Assembly: GCA_003573635.1 (NCBI GenBank) | Contig: QUTJ01031513.1 | Location: 1 to 12,381, forward strand | Source of the DNA: Goniomonas avonlea | Taxonomy: Eukaryota; Cryptophyceae; Goniomonadida; Goniomonadaceae | DNA: 12,381 nucleotides | Reading direction: 5' to 3' | Shown here: piece after piece, positions 1 through 10,194 of the stretch | How positions within the stretch are numbered: the first letter of the stretch is position 1 | Layout of the letters: each line of letters starts with the position of its first letter | Made by a program: the position numbers and the translations under genes | The notes under the pieces: generated by a model | Told to the model about the DNA's origin: nothing | The model's database searches: none | What the model saw: only the letters and a program-made list of their open reading frames with translations

Positions 1-1
1 C

Positions 2-22
2 CACGCACACGCACACGCACAC
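2..22. repeat. CACACG hexamer microsatellite
   Basis: About three and a half copies of CACACG (CACGCACACGCACACGCAC) open the window, followed by a GA-rich stretch at 42-60. The same hexamer and GA tract recur in the 122-bp intron at 1620-1715. Confidence 0.75.
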
Positions 23-1037
23 TTTACGACGCCACATACACCGAGAGAGAAAGAGGGGCAGGGGAACAGGTCGGCAGGCGCAGGCAGGCGGGACACGTAC
101 ACAGAGAGACACGGACACGGATCAGCTGGCTGACCCATTGTAATCTAAGTAATTCGGCAGCACTTGAATTTGCCTCGAGGCTCAAGTCAGTCTTGACTCT
201 TGAGTCTGTCTGTAGGAAAGACGTCTCGTCACCTCCATTAGGAGTTAACCGTTAGTGGAAATGGTTCGCGTAAGAGCTACCGTCCTGGGGGAAGGGAGTC
301 AAGGGACACTCTGGCCAAGGTTCGCTCTAAGGTGTTGCCGCTGAGGGAGGTCCGTGGCCCCCTGTGAGGTGGCACAAGTGTCGGTGGACACTGTGACCAC
401 GGCGAGGCAGCGCTCTCCCGCCGTGCGATGTCGCTGCAGTATCGCATATGGCACCGATGTGATGTGTCATATTTGTTGGGTCTTGGGTGTGAGTACAGTA
501 GGTGTGCTAGGGGTATACCGTGTATCTAGCGAGTTTACTCCATCAGTCCTTGGTGCCTTGGTTGAGTTATCAGTTGTTCAGCGGCAGGCTCTCGGACCGT
601 CGGACCACACTTCACGAATCAGCGCCTGTTCATCCCTTTCCTGTTCAGTATTTCTTTCAGATTCGTCTTCAGCACAACAGCCATCTCGGTTGCAGCCTCT
701 CAACTTGTCTCCTTGAAACTCTCGCGTAACGTTACGTAGACTGCGATGCCGCTAAGAACTGCATGATGTGATTTTTGGTGGAATCGCGATGGTAGATGGA
801 AAAGCAAGAAGGGAGCCGACGCAAGGCGCACGGGGGCGGAAGGGGGGACAAACAGGCCAAGCAACCAGAGACGCCAAGAAGGGATTTCATTGCCATGAGG
901 TCCCACAGGCAAAACGGCGCATCTAGCGGGGCCCCAAAATTGATTAAGGGGTGGGTGGAGGGAGCGGCAGGACATCCCACGAGTGTGGGGCGTAAAACTG
1001 TCGCGCCTCCTAAGAGTTGACGAGGCACACAAGAGAT
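23..1037. other. Flank downstream of the PKD-repeat gene, no gene supported
   Basis: About 1 kb without a recognisable product. The open frames are short; the longest plus-strand one begins with GTG and codes for nothing I know. No AATAAA appears on the minus strand in the first few hundred bases past the stop at 1038, so the 3' end of the large transcript is not fixed. A short inverted repeat (CTCAAG ... CTTGAG, 181-204) and isolated splice-like motifs (GGCAG near 157-161, GTAAGA at 270) are present, but no exon chain can be built from them. Confidence 0.5.
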
Positions 1038-4000
1038 TTACACGTGGCCCTCCATGGTCTTACTGCAGCAGGCGCAGACCACGACGTGGGAGCTGCGGCG
1101 GCGCTGCAGCACTGTGAGCACGTTGCCGGCCAGCGACACCACCAGGACCACAGCCAGTGGCGCGACAATGCTGACGAGGATGACGTAGTTCTTGTGGTAC
1201 TCGGCCTCGGAGAGAGCCAGCAGGTTGTTGGTCTTGGAGGCGACGGGGGCGGTAGTGGGGGCGGCGCGGGTGGTGGTGCCGGAGGGGGAGACAGAGAAGA
1301 CGTTGACAGTGTTCATGCCGTACATGCAGGTGCAGCAGGCCTTGAAGTTGTCGCCCGGAGAGTCGATGACGTCGACGGCAACGCGCTGGGAGTTGACGTA
1401 GTTGCGCACGTCGGAGCAGTTCATCACGGGCGAGGGGGCCTTGACCGCGCACGGGGCCGACGCCGACTCGGGCACCGGCGACACCGTCGTCGGGTCCACC
1501 GTCACCTTGGCCGCGTCCATAACGTCAGACAGCTTGAGCGGCTCGAAGGCACCGGGCTTGGGCGTGGAGGAGGTCTCGGTGGGGTCGCCGTAGAGAGCGC
1601 CCGACTGGGGAGAGGAGTTAAGAGAGAGAGAACAGCATATTGTCGCAACAGAGGGGGCGGGGAGAGAGAGAGAGGAGAGGCCACTTGCTTGGCATCAACA
1701 CGCACACGCACACAGATAGGCCATACCTTCTGGCAGTAATAGAATTGCTGGAACAACGTGCCCTTGAGGACACCGTCGAGCTTGGGTCGGCTCTTGCACT
1801 GTGCCGAGATTTTGATCTGGGTGGAGACGGGGGGGCCGCACTGGTCGAGCACATCAAAGGTGAGCTCGTACACGCCGGGGAAGCGGGGCACAAACTGGAT
1901 TTGAGACATGGGGCACTCGACGTTGTTGCAAGCGGTGTTGGCAGCGGCGCTGGTCATGATGGTGACCTGGCGACCCTTGCCGGAAATCATGCAATTGGCA
2001 CGGCGAGCGTCAATGAAGGTGTCAGCGGACTTACGCTGGCCAGCATCATAGATACAGGTGCCAGTGTACTGGCCGTTGGTTGCGGGGGCACCCGTCGGGG
2101 CGACGGCCGGCTGGTAGGGCGTGCCGTCGAGCTTGAAGAACTGCGGGGGCTTGTACACCGACGTCGGGGTGAGGATGGTGGAGCTGAAGGGCTGCACCGA
2201 GTAGTCAGTGTAGTTCTTGAACATGCAGACATCACGGACACCCTCGTCGGAGTTGGTGTTGGTGCTGCAGGGCTGGCACGGGGTGTTGGTGATGGTGAGA
2301 GTCCAGGTCTGGGACGGCGTGCAGGTGACCGAGGCGCTGGGGGCGGTGGGCGCCTTGTAGTAGCTCGGTGTGAAGGACTGGGCGTTCTGGTATCCTGTGA
2401 GCACCCAGTAGGTCTTCTTGATCATGCAGCTGCTGGTGACAGTGCCAGGCACAGAGAAGTAGTACTTCTGGAAGCCGGGCACAACGCCGTTTCCAGTCGG
2501 GGGCAGGGAGCCACCGAAGAGGATGGTGGGCGCGGTGGAGCTCGCCAACGGGGAGCAGAAGGGCCCGTGGATGTCACACTTGTACGCGTTGAGGGTGGTT
2601 GCGGCATAGTAGTTGTACTCGGGGATGCGGTTCTCCCGAGCGGTGTTGGCCGGGGCAGCGTATGAGGTGGCTCCGCCCCAGTAGTTGGTCTTGTCCTGAT
2701 CACTGGCCGTGGTGGCGACGGTGGGGGCGTTGATGGCAATGTTGACAGCGAGGGCGCAGACGACGTTCACTTTGTATGTGAAAATCGCCGTCGCCTGGGT
2801 GCCGTCGCCCTTGATGCAGTTGTTGGTGATCTTGAGCGTGAGGGTGTAGGGGGAGGTGGCCATCGAGGTCATCGGCATCTGCACAGGGACGAACGACACG
2901 GCGTCGCTCTGGGAGTTGGTGAGCTGCGGGGTCTCGGTATATCCCGTGGGCGCGGTGATGGTCCACGAGTAGGTGTAGAAGGAGTTACCGACAGTGGCGG
3001 CGGTGGGCTTGACGCCAACGTTGATACGGTTGAAGACGTGGCCGTCCACATTGACAGTCCACACCGGGGCGCCAGTGGCGTCGTTGACAGGAGCGCCGAT
3101 GGGTGAGGTGGCCTTGGCGCTGGTCACGTACGGGTTGATGTTGCCCGAATTGGCCAGGGGGGGGCAGGTGGCCTGGATGGTGACCGATTGGGAGCGCCAT
3201 GAGGCACAGCCGTCATCAATCTCGAGGCGGACGACGTAGGGACCTTCCACATCAGGACGGACACAGGTCTTGGGCATGTTGTACGCATGGTTGGTGAGCT
3301 TGACCTTATGCCACACCTTGTTGAGAGTGGTGGTGTAGTTGCGCTTCGAGACGATAGTGGTGACGTCGCCGACGGTGGTCGAGTTCGTGGTCACAGTGCC
3401 ATAGCTCTGGGAGGCAACGTTGAGCGACTTGTTGCCGTTGTTGCCCATATCGTACCAGGACGCCACGGGGGATGACAACATCTCCCAAGAGTACACCAGG
3501 CTGAACAAGTTGCCCATGCGGTCGGACTCGGTGGCCGAGTTCACCTTGGAGCCGCAGAAAGGCAGGGAGCCGCTGGGAGTGTACATACCGCACTGATAAT
3601 AGTCGAACACGGAATCCAACTCCACGGTCTCAAAGTTGGAACCGGTCCAGGGGGTGGTGACGCTCCCCGCTGAGGCGAGGCTAGAGGAGAGGGTGCGTGC
3701 ACCAGCACCGATCTGAGTGTACACGTCGGGAGTCTGCGCCCGGGCGCCAGTGTTGACATCAAACATGCCGAAAGATCCGGGTGTCACGCCAGGGGTGCCG
3801 GCCGAGATGGGGGCGGTGTTCCTGTTAGTTACCGACTGGCCGTACAGGACGTTGCAACGTGCCATAATACGGACAGCGCGGTAATCATAGCAAGAAGCGC
3901 CAGGCACACCGTTCCAGGCAATCAACTGGTAATCCTTGGACTGCTGGGACGAAGTGACCAATCCAATACCACTCGTCCCTTGGAGGGTGACCCTGGTGTA

Positions 4001-7000
4001 CGTGGCCGTGGGGATGGTCCACGACGAGGCTTGAGAAGTGCCGCGGATGCCGACGGTGGAACCCTGACCGAGAGGGCTGCACCCAGTGACGGTCATGTCG
4101 GGGTTGGTGGTCCCCACAGTCCCGAAATTATTGGTTGACGAGCGCTGAATGGTGTTGGTCGACAGGCCCGCACTGGTGCGGCCCCAGGCGCAGGTGCCGC
4201 TCCACGGCTTGGTGCATTGCTGGCTGCCGCAGGTGTAGGTGGTGGACCAGTCGTCCAAGTTGAACCAGGAAAACGCTTTGTTGTTGTGGTCAGTGGGGTA
4301 GACGGCCTGCATCTTCACTTGCTCAAACTGCCCTTGGTACACAGGGCGTGTTCCGGCAGCGGGGTAAATGTTGTACCCGATGCCTGGGTTGCCCGTGCCA
4401 ACAGCGGCGAACAGAGAACCCATGCCAAACCAGTTGGCGACGGTGCCAGATGGGACAGTCACTTGGAAAGAGTCAAAGAACACGGGAATGTAGGCGTCGT
4501 AGTTGGAGTGAAGGAGCTCCACATTCGGGGCATTGGCAGGGATGTTGACGCTGAGGGTAGTGCCGCCAACCGCGCTGTTGCGGGCGAAGCCTCCGTTCTG
4601 GCTGCAGGTGGTGTCGGCAGCAGTCTTGTCCCAGCCAGAACCACCAGCCAAAAACCCGGCAACACCGTAGTGTCCGCGCAACGCAGCGTTCTCGGCGGCA
4701 GTGTTCAAGAGCTTGCGGGAAGCTTCATCGTCGGCTCCCTCGGGGCGCACGAGGGAACGGCGAGTGGCCAAGGTGTTGTTGAACACCGTACCAGTCGGGC
4801 CGCCGGAGACACCGCAGCTGATGACACGGTCGCCCCAGATGTCGTCGGCTGTGGGAGCGCCAGCCTTGGGCAGGACCTCGTACTGGAGCATGGCAGACGG
4901 CAGAGTGGCTTTGGGGCAGTAGTAAGCAAGCTGGAGACCGACGGCGCTGCTCACATTGTTGCAGCCGTTGGTGCCATAAATGTCGACTTGCCAAGTTCCA
5001 GGCATACCGAGCCGAAGCTGGGTCGGGTTGGTGTTCGTCACGACCGGGGGGTTGGTGAAGCCCCTGGGCTTGTTGGCATAGGAGACGGGGCTGAGAAGCA
5101 GCATGTTTTGAGACACGATAACGCCGTTCTTGGTTTGCTGGGTGACGGGGGAGAGGTAGCTGGGGACCAAAGATACGGTGCTCTGCTTGGGGGTTCCAGA
5201 GGTTTGGTAGAAGGCGCCCAGCGAGGCTTCAGTGTATGAGACGTCAACAATATCGGTGGGCTGAACGGGGTTGACGAGGTTGGCAGTCCAGGTGCCGCTT
5301 GAGCACGTCGCGGTCTGGACATTGTTCCCACCAACTGCAATCTGGACAACGGTGTTGGTGGCGGCGTTGGTGTAGCAAGTGCCTGTGAGGGTGTTGGTGG
5401 CGGCGTTGCGGGCAGAGGTGATGGTCGCGGGAGGGGCGTTCCAGGATGCAGCGGTGAGGTAGACGGGGTTGAAACCACCGGCGATGCTGACATCGTTGGC
5501 ACTACAGTACGTTGAAGGCGAGTTGCCAGCGTTACACCAAAGGTTGGCTCCAGTGGTCGTGAACTCCACACTGCTGTTGAACGCAGCAGCGTTGTTGCCG
5601 CTGGAGTCGCTCAGCTGCATGAACGGGGCCGGGTCCGAGAGGGCTTCGCACCAGTAGGTCACATACATGGCCACCGGACGGTTCATGGCATCGACAGAGG
5701 TCTTGGTGCAGGTAATGGGGGCGCTTGAAACGCGGCCCTGGGCAGAAACAACGAGCTTGTAGGTTCCAGACCATTTGAACACGGAGGCGGCGTTGGCAGT
5801 GAAGGCAGTCTGCGCGGCGTCCAACACAACGTTCCACTGAGCACCCTGGTTCGCAGAGTTCCCGAGCCCCCAGTAATTGGGCGAGAGAACCGGCACAGCA
5901 GCGGCGGACGAGTTGGGGTAAAGGGCCACGTTTCGGATGGTGTCATCGAAGGGGACCAGGCTGTTCTCATTGGTGGAGGTTTTGACCGCAGCCACAGTCC
6001 CCACCTCGTTCCAAATGTTACCGCTGATGGCGTCATTGTATGTGCAACCAGCGCCAGTGCAGGTCTTCGGGCTCCAGTACACCGTGAAGGAGAGTGCCAC
6101 GTCCTTGTTGGGGTCAGTGTCCTTGACCCACTGACCAGCGGTGGTGCCGGGCTTCTGCAGGTAGGCCGCCAATGGCAAGGAGAAGCCGGCGAACTTGCCC
6201 TGGCCGGCGGACTGGCCGCTTGATGCGGGGACTTCGTACTTCTGTGCCCAATAAAAGTAGTTGCTGGAGTTCTGAGGATTGGCCATGGTCGGGGTAATGG
6301 TAGACAACACCCTGGCGTTCGTCGTGGAGACCTCGTTGTAGCTCATGACCACGCGGTTGGGGCACTCCATGGTGAAAGGATATGTGAACTTGAAAGGGGT
6401 CTTGGGTGAGCAACCATCAGTGATAGTCACCACCACTGTGTAGCTGCCCACATCGAGAGACTGCGCCCCCGAACCACGGGCAAAGATAAGGTTCTTCACA
6501 CAGTCGTTCACAGCCAATTGCATCACACGCTCGACAGGAGCCGGGCTGGCGGTGTTCTGGGTGATGAGGCAAGAGTCGTCGGTTTTGGCAGGGGTGAGGG
6601 GCCAGGACGCGTTTTGAGAGTTGACGATTGTGACAGTGCCGGAGAGCTGGTTCTCGGCCAGGCCATCGTATCTTACAGTGAACTGATTCGCGTTGCTGTT
6701 GTTGGCACGCCATTCAAAGGTGGTTGGGACAACGCCGGAGATGTACGAGCTGGCCATCTGGAAGTTGTTGTAGTTGGTCAAAAAGAAGATGGACGAGCAC
6801 TTGGTGGTGAAGGTCACGTCACCGAAGCCAACGCTGCAGCCGTCATAAGCGTAGAGGCGGACTTGGTATGTGCCCTCCTGTGTGAGGCCCTGCATGTACG
6901 CGGTATTGCCCTGGTGCTGCAACTGCTGCACGCTCTTCCACAACGTTTGGTCGGTGGCAACTCCGTCCGGTCCTTGGGCCACAAACAAACGACCCACTTG

Positions 7001-9805
7001 GGCAGCGGCGGTGTCGACAAACATGGGGTACACAGTCGGGGCGCACGCTTTGTTGAAAAGCGGGAAGATACGGCGAGTAGTGAAGCCGACTGTTGGGGCG
7101 GTGCCCGCAGTACCAGCGGCCGGAGGAGCGGCCTGGCTGAACTGGTTGTTGGTTGAGCCCCATGCTTGGTAGAGGGTGGTGTCACCAAGCACGGACGGGC
7201 CGAAGGCAGGAGAGGAGGCACCTGGGCGGTTGACAACACCACCTGATGTGCGACCATAGAACTGACCGACAGCAGCCCACTTGCCCGTCGTCAGATCCAC
7301 CCAGGGGTAGGCGAAGAAGCAAGTATTAGAGCTCGGCGCGCAGCAATAGGGGTCGTCACACGCAGTAGTGGGGTTGACAGCAGGAATTGGGCAGGTGGTG
7401 TTGGTGTAACCGGGGGCACTCACGAGAGCCCAAGCGTAGGTGAGACCGAACTTGCCCAAGCCGCCGTTGTCACAGGCGGTGCCCGCTGCGCACTGCTGCG
7501 GGCTGGGCTGAGCAGCGAGGTTGTTGAACGCGTCACCAAAATTATCCGGGTCCCACGAAGCGCGACCATCGAGGGCGATCTGCTCGAACGAGCCTCCCGC
7601 GACACCATTGGTTGTGGTGCCCTTCCATGCCTGGGAGTTTTGGCAACCGGCGTCGACGTTGGGCCTGCGGTTGCAGCCAACGTCGAGGACCAGCGTGTCG
7701 GGGCTGGGGGGGTTGGGGCGGGTGCAGTCGTCGGTGACTTGGAGCTGGAACGTCCAGCGGCCGCGGCAGCTGCCGTAAGAGGAGACTGAAAGCGTGGCCT
7801 TGCCCTTGTTGGCAGGAGTGCCATAATCGCCGGCGAAAATGGTCACCCTGCACAGGAGCAGATCACTCTCACCCGTGCACGCGTAGGTCATGTTGGTCAT
7901 GATCTGAGTCTCAGTCATCACGATGTTGGACTTGAGCTCCATGAGCCAGGCTCCGCATTGAGTCGTGGGGATGAACTTCTTGTTGGCGTTCGTGTTCTGG
8001 AAGTCAGGGACGTTGAAATCCTGCAGAACGTTGTCGCCGGACATCTGGACGAACTTGGGGAGCTCCACAAACTTGACGAGGGCGTTGAGAGTGGTATCCG
8101 TGGTGCCTTCGGCAGCCGTGCATTGGGCCGCTGCGCAAGGTGTGGGCGTCTCGACCGGCGGGGTCACAATGCTGGTATCGACCATCCACGATCCAACGAC
8201 CGGGGGCTTGCAACCGCCGGACAGGCGCATGAAGTAGTACGTCTTCTTCCTTGTGGTGGCCTGGTTGTCCACAATCTTCAACACCTTGTACATGTAGTTA
8301 CCCGGGGATGGGCGAGCGAAACCGGCGAGGGTTGTCACTTCGTCCGTGGTGGAGAAGCAGCACGCGCTCGTGGTAAGGCCCCAACCATCGCCGCTCCCGG
8401 TGCAGGTAGTGGCAGTGTTGACCCCGCACTGAGCCGCACTGCTGGGGGGGAAGGACTTGGTGGCAGTCGGGTTCAAGTCGGAGTACACGTTGCTGCCGCC
8501 ATAAGACTCAGTGTAATAGTTGGGGAGCCAGTTGACGAAGCTCCAGTCGTAGTCCATGTTTCCTGTGCCCGATTGGTCCAATGTCGTTGAGGCGACACCG
8601 CTCAGGGCAAAAGCAATCTCGTTGCCACCTTCCGTCGGGTTGTTGTTGGCGTTGGAGACACCTGCAACAGCTGGGTTGTAGAAGTTGGTCGGGACGTTGC
8701 CCCAGATGGTAGAAGTGGCGGACGCAGTGGCCAATGGTGCGCACCCGCAAGGCTTGCGCACAGAAACCATCTGCTGTGCCGCAGAGCATCCATCGGAGAC
8801 CGTGATGATGATGACACCATTGGTTTCCGACTTGAGAACGGAACCGGAGATGCCGACCGTCGTGCCAGAGAACGTGACAGACTGAGTCGCAGTTGTGGAC
8901 CCACCAAGATTAATCACTGATGTGTCATTGACGGTGAACCATACTGTCTGGATGGCATACAGATTCGGGTTCGCTGAGCCCCAGTTTCCGGGCTTGCCTT
9001 GGATAAATGGCATGCTGCAGGAGGCATCAATGTAGAATGAACCAGCAGCGGACGCCGTGTAGGCCTTGTTGACAGAATCCCAAGCGAGAACATTGGTCGT
9101 GGACGTGGCGCGAACAACCGCACGGACAGTCGGAGATGGAGGGCAGCGCGCCACAAGAGACACGCTGTCAGATTTCTGTTTTCCGCACAAGCTCTCGACC
9201 CACAACTGAAAGGTGTAGACACCAGGACCAAGCTGACCAGCGGTATTCACCTGCTGTGGCCACTTCAGGGTGTTGGAAGATCCAGTTGTGAAAACGGTGC
9301 CCGAGGTGTCAGCACCATTGACAACAAGCGGGTTCGACTCCGACACCCCATATGGCAGAGAAACCACAGTGGTCGAAGCGCAGTTCACGCAACCGCTGAG
9401 GACCGTGCTGCCGACATTGAGGCAGCATCCTAGAGGGTAACCGTTGGCGGGAGCAGAATTCCCACTCTTGCAAGTAAGATTCGCTGTCCACTGCAAAGCA
9501 CTCCATTGCGTTCCATTCCCATCGAGAGAGGATTCGGGAGAAACAGCGCGGGGGAGGCCAGAGGAGGTAGCCTGTTGGTTGGGTGGTCCCTGCCATACGT
9601 TGTACATGAACTTGTCGGTCGGTCCGCCACTGCAGGGTTCATCCGGAACCGACATATTGAACTGAGCGGCACGAGTCGGTTCAAACCGCGTCACAGCAGG
9701 GTTGTTCACCCCCGCGCTGGCTGTGTCGCTGCATGTCTGTGAAAGAGCAATTGGCAGCAGCGCAAGGAGGGTGAGTCCGAGAACTGATGAGAGACGGCGA
9801 GCCAT
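1038..9805 (-). CDS. Giant type I membrane protein with PKD-like repeats (two exons)
   Basis: The spliced gene is complement(1727..9805) joined to complement(1038..1604), giving 2881 aa. Seen: a signal peptide at residues 1-22 (Arg-Arg, then a Leu-rich core ending IALS before QTC). A repeated module follows, ending in G-x-[YW] then alternating hydrophobics, D-x-C, a spacer and V-x-C, at about residues 195, 330, 499, 681, 978, 1119, 1346, 1603, 1956, 2188, 2319 and 2644. The clearest PKD signature is at 715-795 (PNVDAG, DGRASWDPD, YAWALVSAPG). Many N-x-S/T sequons, a Thr/Pro-rich juxtamembrane stretch, one TM helix (2833-2859) and a basic, Cys-containing 22-residue tail follow. Known: PKD folds are beta-sandwich modules of surface and adhesion proteins. 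Inferred: a cell-surface adhesin, receptor or matrix protein. The start is the first ATG in frame (9805); an in-frame TTG lies 18 nt upstream. Its Kozak context is mediocre (T at -3, G at +4). The ligand is unknown, and I do not recognise a named orthologue. Confidence 0.9.
1107..1187 (-). other. Transmembrane helix of the PKD-repeat protein
   Basis: This encodes residues 2833-2859, an uninterrupted hydrophobic stretch beginning YVILVSIVAP and ending NVLTVL. It is followed at once by QRRRSS, a positive-inside stop-transfer signal. With the N-terminal signal peptide this predicts type I topology: a huge ectodomain outside and a 22-residue tail inside. The tail contains a CACC cluster (possible palmitoylation, inferred) and no recognisable kinase, ITAM-like or death-fold module. 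Confidence 0.85.
1605..1726 (-). other. Spliceosomal intron (122 bp, phase 0) in the PKD-repeat gene
   Basis: Read on the minus strand, the donor is GAAG|GTATGG and the acceptor CTCTCCCCAG|TCGG. A branch-like CTTAAC lies about 13 nt before the acceptor AG, and the body contains GTGTGCGTGTGCG and CT-rich tracts. Removing it joins AAG (Lys) to TCG (Ser) in phase and fuses the 2693-residue exon to the exon with the TM helix; without splicing the TM helix is out of frame. The intron has no stop in the reading frame that enters it. Confidence 0.85.
5230..5425 (-). other. Bacterial Ig-like module within the PKD array
   Basis: This encodes about residues 1461-1526 of the large protein. The pattern LTGTC, NTVVQIAVGG, ATCSSGTWTANL, then DIVDVSYTE matches the scheme of Big-type adhesin repeats (I-x-G-x, hydrophobic-V-x-V, G-x-W-x-A-x-L, aspartate, V-x-V). 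It differs from the surrounding PKD-like units, which end in D-x-C...V-x-C. Its two cysteines could form an internal disulfide. The assignment rests on pattern only; a profile search could instead place it as another PKD-fold variant. Confidence 0.45.
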
Positions 9806-10194
9806 TGAAGGCGCGTTTCTCAAAGGGTGAGTTCTCAGTCGGCGAAGCAGTGAGGCTCCGAGCGCGAGACGATTTACTCGGTCCGGATAGAGAATTTCCG
9901 TTAGAGAAGCCAGATTCTCTGCTGCTCATACGAGATAAGTCCTTGCTGACTATGAAGATAAGGATAGAATCAGTATTTGTATGATCCAACACCCATATGT
10001 ACATATATGAACGATGATCGGGATTACAATCTTTCACTTTTTCCAGTAGCGTTGAGGCCCATATCGCCCGCTGGTAAAGGCCAATCCAGAATTCTATTCG
10101 TGCTTCCACCTTGGCGCGCGCGACTCGGGTGGGCTTTTTGTTGTGCTTGCTCGCTCTTTTGGCCTTCTCATTTCGTCGGGGGACGAGTTACAAG
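9806..10194. promoter_or_regulatory. Upstream flank of the PKD-repeat gene, possible bidirectional promoter
   Basis: These 389 bp separate the ATG of the large minus-strand gene from the ATG of the small plus-strand ORF at 10195, so any promoter for either should lie here. The part next to 9806 is GC-rich and would hold the 5'UTR. Around 9950-10015 it becomes AT-richer and includes a CATATATG palindrome (10002-10009), too short and too far away to call a TATA box with confidence. A CG-rich patch (GGCGCGCGCG) lies near 10113-10122. No transcription start can be fixed from sequence. Confidence 0.3.

Noticed and set aside
181-204. Inverted repeat CTCAAG ... CTTGAG as a terminator or mobile-element end
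   Set aside because: Six-base arms only, no matching second end and no target duplication.
130-330. Exon flanked by GGCAG (near 161) and GTAAGA (270)
   Set aside because: Frames after the acceptor-like site stop soon and give no recognisable peptide.
354-716. 120-aa plus-strand ORF
   Set aside because: Starts with GTG, has no recognisable domain and no supporting context.
1017-1739. 240-aa plus-strand ORF rich in Gly, His and Arg
   Set aside because: Antisense to the TM exon and intron; composition is that of a shadow.
1640-2665. 341-aa plus-strand ORF
   Set aside because: Antisense to the PKD-repeat coding exon; Gly/Val/Arg-rich product typical of a GC-rich shadow frame, and it runs across the intron.
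4217-5239. 340-aa plus-strand ORF
   Set aside because: Lies wholly antisense to well-supported coding sequence and shows no domain; shadow frame.
9806-9823. In-frame TTG start six codons upstream of the PKD-repeat protein
   Set aside because: This is a nuclear eukaryotic gene with introns; ATG at 9805 starts a clean signal peptide, so the TTG is not used.
10002-10009. TATA box (CATATATG) for the PKD-repeat gene
   Set aside because: About 200 bp from the ATG, short palindrome, no start-site evidence.
10111-10194. Signal peptide for the small plus-strand protein (LLCLLALLAF)
   Set aside because: No ATG precedes it before a stop at 10075; it would need a TTG start or an unseen exon.
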